This document shows positions 23,639 through 30,195 of a DNA stretch of 64,000 nt, in pieces (position 1 is the stretch's first letter; every line of letters begins with the position of its first letter). The notes beneath the pieces are model-generated. The model saw only the letters and a list, made by a program, of their open reading frames with translations. It was not told where the DNA came from and did not search any database. Where the stretch lies: positions 434,001 through 498,000 of the forward strand of contig NZ_FQWK01000003.1 in the NCBI RefSeq assembly GCF_900129655.1. The letters are read 5' to 3'. The position numbers were made by a program, and so were the translations under genes. The DNA comes from Bacteroides clarus YIT 12056. Lineage in GTDB: Bacteria; Bacteroidota; Bacteroidia; Bacteroidales; Bacteroidaceae.

Positions 23639-24682
23639 TTATTGTTTAAAATATTTCCTGGTGTTGTTGGCTATCTTAACAAGCGAGAGCATGACAGGCA
23701 CTTCTACCAACACACCGACTACTGTCGCAAGTGCCGCTCCGGACTGAAGACCGAAAAGCGAAATTGCAACCGCCACGGCAAGTTCAAAGAAATTGCTCGC
23801 GCCAATCATTCCTGCCGGGGCAGCTACATTATGAGGCAATCCTGAAGCCTTTGACCATCCGTATGCAAGGAAGAATATGAAGAATGTCTGTATGATCAAA
23901 GGTACGGCAATCAACAGAATATGCAACGGATTGGCAAGGATGGTCTCTCCCTGAAATGAAAACAGGATAACCAGTGTCAGAAGCAGCCCTATGATAGTCG
24001 CATTGTCGAACTTCTTCACGAATACATTGTTGAAATAGTCTTCTCCCTTTTTCGATATTACAGTGCGGCGTGTGATTACACCACCTGTAAGAGGGATGAC
24101 TACAAACAGAACCACAGAAAGCGTAAGCGTGTCCCAGGGTATGGTTATTCCGCCAACACCGAGAAGAAATGCCACTATCGGAGCAAAAGCCACCAGAATA
24201 AGCAAGTCATTCACCGCTACCTGTACCAGCGTATAAGCAGCATCGCCTTTGGTAAGGTAACTCCATACAAACACCATCGCCGTACAGGGTGCGGCACCCA
24301 ACAGAACTGCTCCGGCCAGATATTCTCCTGCAAGTGCTTCTGGTATCCATTGTTTGAATATCACATAAAAGAATATCCACGCTATACCGAACATTGTAAA
24401 AGGCTTAATCAGCCAGTTGACCACACAGGTTATGAATACGCCTTTCGGCTTTCTGCCCACATTCTTGATACTCTGAAAATCCACCTTCATCATCATGGGA
24501 TAAATCATCAGCCATATAAGAATTGCTACCGGTATGGATACATTCGCATATTCAAACTTACCGAGTGTTTCGGGTATGGCAGGAAACCATTGCCCTATGA
24601 CTATTCCCACAACAATGCAGATAGCCACCCACACTGTCAGATATCGCTCAAAAAAACCTATTCCTTTTTTTTCTTTCTCCAT
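23639..24682 (-). CDS. acr3: Arsenite efflux transporter Acr3
   Basis: 347 aa, about ten membrane segments, the usual size of Acr3. The signature APCTAMVFVWSYL with the essential Cys is near residues 130-142, and GASNFFELAVAVA near 293-305. Exports arsenite using the proton gradient. It starts 11 bp after arsC and is followed by the Trx-fold lipoprotein. Sometimes annotated arsB in Bacteroides, but the sequence is of the Acr3 type. Confidence 0.95.
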   Translation of the reverse strand: MEKEKKGIGFFERYLTVWVAICIVVGIVIGQWFPAIPETLGKFEYANVSIPVAILIWLMIYPMMMKVDFQSIKNVGRKPKGVFITCVVNWLIKPFTMFGIAWIFFYVIFKQWIPEALAGEYLAGAVLLGAAPCTAMVFVWSYLTKGDAAYTLVQVAVNDLLILVAFAPIVAFLLGVGGITIPWDTLTLSVVLFVVIPLTGGVITRRTVISKKGEDYFNNVFVKKFDNATIIGLLLTLVILFSFQGETILANPLHILLIAVPLIIQTFFIFFLAYGWSKASGLPHNVAAPAGMIGASNFFELAVAVAISLFGLQSGAALATVVGVLVEVPVMLSLVKIANNTRKYFKQ

Positions 24683-24693
24683 ATTCCTATTTC

Positions 24694-25149
24694 TTAGCAG
24701 TTACCGCCGCAAGAGCATTTCGGCAATTCTTCCTTTCTGATTTCTGTAATGTAGAAACGGGCAAAAGCATTTCTGATTTCGTCACGAACACGGCGGAACT
24801 CCGAATCGATGAATTCCGGTGTACCTGTAGCATGTGACGGATCATCAAAGCCGATGTGCATACGTTTGCCGACCTTTCCTATAAAGGCAGGACAGCTTTC
24901 ATTGGCACCACCGCAAACGGTTATTACATAATCCCATTCCTGATCGAGGTAAGTGTTTACGTGTGTAGGTACATGAGAACTGATGTCTATTCCTGCTTCC
25001 TTCATCACTTCCACCGCCTTGGCATTTACCTGGGCTGCCGGTTCGGTTCCACCTGAATATACTTCTAAATTTTTGTCGAATGACTGTAAGAAGCCGTGAG
25101 CCATCTGACTTCGGCAGCTGTTTCCTGTACAAAGAATCAATACTTTCAT
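24694..25149 (-). CDS. arsC: Arsenate reductase ArsC (LMW phosphatase type)
   Basis: 151 aa. The P-loop CTGNSCRS near residues 7-14 is the CX5R active site; further along are the resolving-Cys region (VCGGANESCP) and a catalytic Asp in GFDDPSHATG. Reduces arsenate to arsenite, which acr3 exports. C-terminal tail KCSCGGNC is an addition relative to the standard fold. Between the Trx lipoprotein gene and acr3 in one operon. Confidence 0.95.
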   Translation of the reverse strand: MKVLILCTGNSCRSQMAHGFLQSFDKNLEVYSGGTEPAAQVNAKAVEVMKEAGIDISSHVPTHVNTYLDQEWDYVITVCGGANESCPAFIGKVGKRMHIGFDDPSHATGTPEFIDSEFRRVRDEIRNAFARFYITEIRKEELPKCSCGGNC

Positions 25150-25183
25150 TTATTCTGTTTTTTTATTGGTTTGACTTAATATT

Positions 25184-25645
25184 TTACTTGAATACCTTTT
25201 TCAATTCGTCAGCAGGTATATATCCGACATGCCGGTATATTTCCTTTCCCTGACTGTTGAGAATGACCTGTGTCGGTATGGTGTGTATCTCAAAATGTTC
25301 GGCCCAGTCTTTGTTCCATTTCTTTGAAAGGTTGATGAAACGTACATTTACCTTTCCTTCGAAATCTTTCCGAATGGTTTCCATTTCCTTTTCCATCTTC
25401 TTGCAGGGCGCACATCCGACGGCTCCGAACTCCAGGAATGTATAACCGTATTCCGTTCCGTCAGGCAGAGGATAAGTGAAATAAAGCCGTATGCTGTCTG
25501 CTATGTTGGCCACAGAATCATTCTTTATTTCCTGACCTGCCCTTGTCATGTCCGTTTCACAGACCTCCTCCCGGTTTTTCCCATTTCCTGGCTTGCATCC
25601 TGTAACAAGCAGCAGCATTGCTGCGGACATCAACAAATATTTCAT
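25184..25645 (-). CDS. Thioredoxin-family lipoprotein
   Basis: 153 aa from ATG 25645, chosen because it starts a lipoprotein signal (KYLLMSAAMLLLVTGC); an ATG four codons upstream is possible. Thioredoxin active site GAVGCAPCKKM near residues 81-91 and cis-Pro motif IHTIPTQVI near 126-134. Exposed to the periplasm, so it could reduce partners involved in arsenical export or periplasmic reduction. Lies between the porin gene and arsC. Confidence 0.8.
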   Translation of the reverse strand: MKYLLMSAAMLLLVTGCKPGNGKNREEVCETDMTRAGQEIKNDSVANIADSIRLYFTYPLPDGTEYGYTFLEFGAVGCAPCKKMEKEMETIRKDFEGKVNVRFINLSKKWNKDWAEHFEIHTIPTQVILNSQGKEIYRHVGYIPADELKKVFK

Positions 25646-25661
25646 AAGCGTTTCCATTTTA

Positions 25662-26675
25662 TCATATCTTACATTCCACACTCAGGAGAAGATAATTCTC
25701 GCGTCTTCCGTTCCTGGCTTTCCAGCTCTGATAGTTCGGTGAGATTCTTACCTGTCTGATGGGAGAATATTCAAAACCACCGATAATCGTGTGTCCTTCA
25801 ATGACATTACCTATCTTTGCACCTGCTGCATCCAGAAGGTCAAAACGTCCGAACAGATGCATTTTGCGTGCTATATTTACGGTCGTGTAAACTGAATAAC
25901 CGTTCACGTCTGTTCCGGATGAGAACTTATAGTTGAATGCCCGGTTATATTCAGCTCCAAGTGAAAACCTACTGTTGCTGTATCCGGCAAAAGCCGCTAC
26001 CGAATACTGGTCTTTCTGAACGCCTGCATCCGTTTTCAGATACTCCGGTGTGTTGTATATGTCACCGTATATCCTGAACATGAATCCTTTTGCCGGTTCC
26101 AATGTGATGCCGGCACCGTACTTGTACTTGTTGTCCATGTTCTTGAACTTTCGTCCTTCACCATTTGTCAATGCCAGATCTGCCGATATAAGCGGCGAGA
26201 ACTCATAGCCTGCCACAATACCTATATCTTCACAGAAGACTATACCGTATTCTTCCTGAAAGGACTTGAATATGTATCTGTGGCCCCAGAAGTTCTCCTG
26301 CTCTGAAAACTGCTTCAGGTTTACCAGTCCGGCAGACACGAAAAATCCGTTTCCTTTCCAGTCTATCTGTGCGTTCTTCAGATATCCGTTGAACTTTGTA
26401 TTCCCGTTTTCATCAGCCACCGTTTCCACATTCATGAGAATCTTTGCGGAAAAACCTTTGGCAAAGAACCCTTCATAACCGACAAACGCACGGTCAAGGT
26501 TGAATCCGCTGTTTTCATTCTTGTGTCCCAGCCCGGCCTTGTAATTGGAGAAAAGCGTAAGCACTGGTTTCCCTGAAAATGCCTTTTCACTTTCCTGTGC
26601 CACTGCGGGCTGGAGAGAAATGGCAGCCAGCATAACCGCAGGCCACCATTTCTTTAATTGATATCCAATCATCAT
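25662..26675 (-). CDS. Outer-membrane porin-like beta-barrel
   Basis: 337 aa from ATG 26675 (or 26672). Signal peptide with VMLAAISLQPAVAQ, then regularly alternating strands (GFNLDRAFVGYEG, GFSAKILMNVET, MFRIYGDIYN) and a C-terminal strand ending YLLLSVECKI. Resembles phosphate-selective (OprO/P-type) porins. Arsenate is a phosphate analogue, so a link to arsenate/arsenical passage is plausible. Starts 7 bp after the permease gene. Confidence 0.78.
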   Translation of the reverse strand: MMIGYQLKKWWPAVMLAAISLQPAVAQESEKAFSGKPVLTLFSNYKAGLGHKNENSGFNLDRAFVGYEGFFAKGFSAKILMNVETVADENGNTKFNGYLKNAQIDWKGNGFFVSAGLVNLKQFSEQENFWGHRYIFKSFQEEYGIVFCEDIGIVAGYEFSPLISADLALTNGEGRKFKNMDNKYKYGAGITLEPAKGFMFRIYGDIYNTPEYLKTDAGVQKDQYSVAAFAGYSNSRFSLGAEYNRAFNYKFSSGTDVNGYSVYTTVNIARKMHLFGRFDLLDAAGAKIGNVIEGHTIIGGFEYSPIRQVRISPNYQSWKARNGRRENYLLLSVECKI

Positions 26676-26682
26676 CAGTCCT

Positions 26683-27651
26683 TTACAGTATATAATTAAA
26701 CAGATAGCCGGACAAAATGATGAAAAATGCAACCGTTCCGAAGAATATGCCAATCAGTCTCCATGTCATTACTTTCTTCAGCAAGGTTGCTTCCGGCAAT
26801 GAAAGGCCGACTACAGCCATCATGAAGGCTATCGCGGTTCCCATAGGAATACCTTTTGCCACAAATACCTCAATTATCGGCACGATACCTGCTGCATTGG
26901 CATACATCGGTACGGCAAGTATAACAGATAGAGGTACCGCATACCAGTTGTCCTTAGACATATATTGTTCAAAGAATCCTTCAGGTACAAATCCGTGCAT
27001 GAAAGCACCGATACCGATACCAATCAGAATGTATATAAGCACACCGCTGACAATCTTCCATGCATCACGTACAATGGTCGGAAGTCGTTTGATAAAAGTG
27101 GTATGATCTTTTTCCCATTCACCGGCCTGGGCAGACGAATTGGCCTGTATCTGCTTTACCCAGTCACTCAGATAAGGAGCCAGACGCATACGTCCGAGTA
27201 CAAAACCTCCTATCACTCCCAACAGAATACCGCTGATTACGTAGATAAGTGTCACTTTCAGACCGAAAGAACCGAGGAACATGGCCACAGCTACCTCATT
27301 CACCAAAGGCGATGTAATAAGGAAAGCGAAGGTGACACCCAAAGGAATGCCGCCTTTGACAAATCCGATGAACAAAGGTATGGATGAACATGAGCAGAAC
27401 GGAGTGATAGCTCCGAAAAGTGATGCCAATAAGTACTGCAAACCGTACATCTTGTGTGTAACCAGATAGTTTCTCAGACGCTCTATCGGGAAATAGGCAT
27501 TGATAATTCCCATCAATACACTGATGAAGAACAAAAGGATTAAAATCTTTATGGTATCATAAAAGAAGAAGTTTACGGCAACTCCTATCGGAGTGTCGGC
27601 ACTCAGTCCGAAAAGGCCGTAAACAAGCCAGTCTGCAAATTCCTGAATCAT
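26683..27651 (-). CDS. ArsP-like permease (DUF318 family), second copy
   Basis: 322 aa, about eight hydrophobic segments, motif TPFCSCSSIP near residues 83-92, which parallels TPFCACSTIP in the permease at 18815. Members of the ArsP_1 family export trivalent organoarsenicals or metals. First gene of the second ars operon, directly downstream of a TTCG-N8-CGAA box. Having two diverged copies in one cargo suggests different substrates. Confidence 0.85.
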   Translation of the reverse strand: MIQEFADWLVYGLFGLSADTPIGVAVNFFFYDTIKILILLFFISVLMGIINAYFPIERLRNYLVTHKMYGLQYLLASLFGAITPFCSCSSIPLFIGFVKGGIPLGVTFAFLITSPLVNEVAVAMFLGSFGLKVTLIYVISGILLGVIGGFVLGRMRLAPYLSDWVKQIQANSSAQAGEWEKDHTTFIKRLPTIVRDAWKIVSGVLIYILIGIGIGAFMHGFVPEGFFEQYMSKDNWYAVPLSVILAVPMYANAAGIVPIIEVFVAKGIPMGTAIAFMMAVVGLSLPEATLLKKVMTWRLIGIFFGTVAFFIILSGYLFNYIL

Positions 27652-27666
27652 AATGTATATTTTTTA

Positions 27667-27682
27667 TTCGTCTAAATACGAA
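27667..27682. promoter_or_regulatory. ArsR box upstream of the ArsP-like permease operon
   Basis: TTCGTCTAAATACGAA, palindromic TTCG-N8-CGAA, 15 bp before the permease ATG. Matches the boxes at 29210 and 29599, so the ArsR encoded at 29248 probably controls this second operon too. Confidence 0.7.
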
Positions 27683-27694
27683 CATTGTTCCTGT

Positions 27695-27734
27695 TAAAAA
27701 AGCGGCAGATGCCATAACGGTTGTATCTGCCGCT
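27695..27734 (-). terminator. Terminator of the arsRFGE operon
   Basis: Perfect 10-bp stem AGCGGCAGAT/ATCTGCCGCT (27701-27710, 27725-27734) with a T run on the minus strand (complement of 27695-27700). It separates arsRFGE from the permease-porin-arsC-acr3 operon. Confidence 0.85.
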
Positions 27735-27756
27735 TATGGTTAAATAATTCTCCCTA

Positions 27757-27990
27757 TCAGATACCAAGAAGTTTCTTTACATCACTTTCTGTCGGCACCT
27801 GTCCTTTCATCTTCACTACTTCGTCAATGACAACGGCAGGCGTAGTCATGATGTTGTAGTTCATCATTTCCATGATGTCGTCCACCTTGGTCAGTTTTGC
27901 ATCGATGTTATTTTCTTTCAAAACCTTCTCAATTACATTATAGGTTGATTTACATTTGGCACAACCCGGACCTAATACTTTAATTTCCAT
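27757..27990 (-). CDS. arsE: Small thioredoxin-like redox protein (ArsE-like)
   Basis: 77 aa from ATG 27990. Compact thioredoxin fold of the small redox-active disulfide protein family: VLGPGCAKCKSTY at about residues 5-17 carries CXXC, and MTTPAVVIDEVV has the cis-Pro. In ArsEFG operons such a protein pairs with ArsF in reducing nitro-substituted aromatic arsenicals before ArsG exports the trivalent aminoarsenical. The name rests on the adjacent arsG and arsF. Confidence 0.78.
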   Translation of the reverse strand: MEIKVLGPGCAKCKSTYNVIEKVLKENNIDAKLTKVDDIMEMMNYNIMTTPAVVIDEVVKMKGQVPTESDVKKLLGI

Positions 27991-28024
27991 ATTCGTAAAT
28001 ATTTTATTTGTTATCAAATCTGTT

Positions 28025-28732
28025 TTACAGATACATTATCCAGCAATAATAGATGCCGATGATGATGAATACCACACCTACAATAAGGTTCATCCATTTC
28101 TGCACCTTCTGCATCTTGCCGTAGAAACTTCCCATCTGCTGTACACTGAAAGCAAGAATCCATGCAACGGCAAGTACAGGCAAAGCTGTGGCAATAGCGA
28201 ATACCACCGGCAGCAGATAACCGGCTGTAGCCGTTGCAGACATCGGTATAAGCATACCGAAATAGAAAACTCCGCTTGTCGGACAGAAAGCCAGGGCAAA
28301 GAGTATTCCAATCATCAGGGCACCCCATCCGCCTTTTCTGGCGAGACCTTCCGCATTTCCGTTAAACCCGAATTTCGGAAGATTAAGTTTGTCACCAAAG
28401 AGCATGAACAGGCCTATTACAAGCAGAAGCGGACCAAGAACGAGTTCACCCCATGTCCCGATAGTCTTCTGAATACCGAACATGCTGGAACCTTCTTTCA
28501 GAATCATAATCAGTACCACTCCGAGCAGGGTGTATGAAAGGACACGTCCCAACGTATAAAGCAGACCGTTCCGGAAAATGCGTTTCCTGTTTTCAATGTC
28601 TTTTCCGATAAATCCGATGGCCGCTATATTTGTTGCAAGCGGACAAGGTGATAGTGCGGTCAGCAGTCCGAGTAAGAATGCCGTAAGAACGGGAGTAGAG
28701 CTGTTATCCAGCAATGTCTGTAACCAATCCAT
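28025..28732 (-). CDS. arsG: Aromatic arsenical efflux permease ArsG (CcdA-like)
   Basis: 235 aa, six membrane segments of the CcdA/LysE-like fold. Paired Cys motifs TALSPCPLATN (about residues 25-35) and LAFCPTSGVFY (about 146-156) are those of ArsG. Exports trivalent aromatic (aminobenzyl-type) arsenicals in the ArsEFG system. It lies between arsF (11 bp upstream) and arsE (34 bp downstream). A CcdA-type thiol transporter is the alternative, less likely next to ArsF. Confidence 0.85.
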   Translation of the reverse strand: MDWLQTLLDNSSTPVLTAFLLGLLTALSPCPLATNIAAIGFIGKDIENRKRIFRNGLLYTLGRVLSYTLLGVVLIMILKEGSSMFGIQKTIGTWGELVLGPLLLVIGLFMLFGDKLNLPKFGFNGNAEGLARKGGWGALMIGILFALAFCPTSGVFYFGMLIPMSATATAGYLLPVVFAIATALPVLAVAWILAFSVQQMGSFYGKMQKVQKWMNLIVGVVFIIIGIYYCWIMYL

Positions 28733-28743
28733 AGCCCTATATA

Positions 28744-29184
28744 TTATTTCAACATTTCATTTACAGATTTCACTACACCTGCCTTGAATACATCCGGTGA
28801 CTTACGGGCGTTTCCGAAAGCAAATTCTGTCATATTCTCGTATGTCTCCTGTCCGTTCTTATACTTAACGATAAACAGTGATGACCAGGTAACCTCATAC
28901 TTTTCAGCTATCTTCTCATTTTCTTTCTTGCTGATGTCTATTACCTTAAAAACAACCTCACCTTTTTTAATCTGCTCGGCAAAACTTTCTTCCATCGCAG
29001 CTTTTGTGTTGCTTTCGATAGCCATACAGGTTGCGCAACGCTGCTTTCCATGAAAATACAATACTTCTACATGGTCTTTTACTGTCACTTCTTTTTGAGT
29101 CTGTGCTTCAGTTCCGTTCTTTGCGTTCATGTTGCAAGAGATAAAGGCGAAACATACAGCAATTAAGAATAAAATCTTTTTCAT
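28744..29184 (-). CDS. arsF: ArsF-family nitroreductase subunit, lipoprotein
   Basis: 146 aa. Lipoprotein signal KKILFLIAVCFAFISC, then a thioredoxin-like domain with CXXC in YFHGKQRCATCMAIE (about residues 44-58). Matches ArsF of the ArsEFG organoarsenical system, where ArsE and ArsF support reduction of nitroarsenicals. Second gene of the arsR operon, preceded by its own TTCG-N8-CGAA box at 29210. Confidence 0.82.
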   Translation of the reverse strand: MKKILFLIAVCFAFISCNMNAKNGTEAQTQKEVTVKDHVEVLYFHGKQRCATCMAIESNTKAAMEESFAEQIKKGEVVFKVIDISKKENEKIAEKYEVTWSSLFIVKYKNGQETYENMTEFAFGNARKSPDVFKAGVVKSVNEMLK

Positions 29185-29209
29185 GTCTTTCTATTTTTAT
29201 TGTTAGTTA

Positions 29210-29225
29210 TTCGCAAAACGACGAA
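29210..29225. promoter_or_regulatory. ArsR box between arsR and arsF
   Basis: TTCGCAAAACGACGAA, palindromic TTCG-N8-CGAA, 25 bp before the arsF ATG and 23 bp after the arsR stop. An internal operator, probably with an internal promoter. Confidence 0.65.
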
Positions 29226-29247
29226 CTTTCTTGTCAAAAAAAAGAGC

Positions 29248-29574
29248 TTACTTGCAGCAGCCCTCTTTCTTACATATAGGTTGGCCAAGAAAATCTGCAA
29301 ACATCTTTTTTGCTGTTTCCCAGTTTTCCTTGTTGATACAGTATTTTACTTTCGGTGTTTCTATCTCCCCTTGGATAAGTCCGGCTTCTTTCAACTCCTT
29401 CAGATGCTGAGATACCGTAGCCTTTGCAATGGGAAGTTCCTCATGAATATCACCGAAAAAGCAACATTCCTGAGATGCCAGGAACTGGAGTATGGCTATA
29501 CGTGCCGGATGTCCCATCGCTTTTGCAAAACGGGCTAACTTCTCCTGCTCCTCTGTATACTTCTTTTTTATCAT
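29248..29574 (-). CDS. arsR: ArsR-family repressor (main ars operons)
   Basis: 108 aa. Winged helix with recognition helix in [18 protein letters not shown]; Cys pair in SQECCFFGD (about residues 38-46) at the sensor position, plus a Cys tail [10 protein letters not shown]. First gene of the arsRFGE operon. Its promoter overlaps the TTCG-N8-CGAA box at 29599, so arsenite binding should relieve autorepression. Paralogue of the repressor at 20917. Confidence 0.93.
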   Translation of the reverse strand: MIKKKYTEEQEKLARFAKAMGHPARIAILQFLASQECCFFGDIHEELPIAKATVSQHLKELKEAGLIQGEIETPKVKYCINKENWETAKKMFADFLGQPICKKEGCCK

Positions 29575-29598
29575 TTCTATCCCTCTTTCTGTTTGTTG

Positions 29599-29633
29599 TT
29601 CGCAAAAGTACGAATATGTTTCAATAAATCAAA
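29599..29633 (-). promoter_or_regulatory. arsR promoter with overlapping ArsR box
   Basis: On the minus strand TTTG (29630-29633), exactly 19 bp, TACTTTTG (29603-29610): a consensus Bacteroides promoter. The palindrome TTCGCAAAAGTACGAA (29599-29614) covers the whole -7 box, so a bound repressor would block polymerase. Confidence 0.8.
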
Positions 29634-29708
29634 TGAATTATCATATTTTAATCTTTTAAACACTTGTTATCCCTTCCATCAAATATAAATCCCAATCCTG
29701 ATTTGCCA

Positions 29709-29785
29709 GCCGCATTTATTCCTTTTTTCAGGAGAATTTTCCTTATGGCTTACGCCATGAAAATTCACCTGAAAAAGAATGCGGC
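29709..29785. repeat. 77-bp imperfect inverted repeat
   Basis: Long hairpin centred on ATGGC-TTAC-GCCAT: GAATTTTC/GAAAATTC (29734-29741, 29759-29766), CAGG/CCTG with A/T runs, ATTC/GAAT, and GCCGC/GCGGC at the ends. The 29575-30195 interval otherwise holds the arsR promoter, an open frame without coding character, the phased repeat and the next promoter. Could be a cargo/backbone junction relic or a structured RNA. Confidence 0.7.
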
Positions 29786-30084
29786 GGCAAACGGATTAGA
29801 ATTAAAGAAAAGATTACAGGGATTAACTGCGACCGACGTGACGCATAGCCGTAAATCAAAGGCGGCTATCCTTATATTCCATATATGGCCTCATAAATAC
29901 TGTGAAAATGCATCTTCCCAAATAACAAAACATAGTCTGCTTATCAAATTCCGAAATAAGACAGGGATTTCAACTCCCTCCGATCTGCATAGTCCGGTGG
30001 CTTTGCTATGCTTTTATTCCAACTCTTCCTACTTCTTTTCATTCTTTTTTCTACTGTTTCTACATTCTTTCCTATCTCAGGTAT

Positions 30085-30113
30085 GACATCTGATGACATC
30101 TAATGCCATCTAT
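30085..30113. promoter_or_regulatory. Phased repeats upstream of the DUF3945 operon (candidate operator C)
   Basis: Three 10-bp units, GACATCTGAT, GACATCTAAT, GCCATCTAT, the reverse complement of the units upstream of traE and mobA. The block ends 34 bp before a TACATTTG -7 box. Confidence 0.6.
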
Positions 30114-30146
30114 TTATAAATCAATCATTTATTCAATTTATCACTT

Positions 30147-30154
30147 TACATTTG
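30147..30154 (+). promoter_or_regulatory. -7 box of the DUF3945 operon
   Basis: TACATTTG fits TAnnTTTG, 41 bp before the ATG at 30196. No TTTG is present at the -33 distance, which again suggests dependence on an activator at 30085-30113. Confidence 0.55.
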
Positions 30155-30195
30155 GACTGTGAAACAAATCAAGTAATCACTCAAAACAAAAGATT

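Noticed and set aside
28025..28732. CcdA cytochrome c biogenesis protein
   Set aside because: The fold is similar, but the CP motifs and position between ArsF- and ArsE-like genes fit ArsG better.
29664..30086. 140-codon frame between arsR and the DUF3945 gene
   Set aside because: Runs across the hairpin at 29709-29785 and ends in a Phe/Ser-rich tail; no start signal or domain, and it reaches the phased operator.
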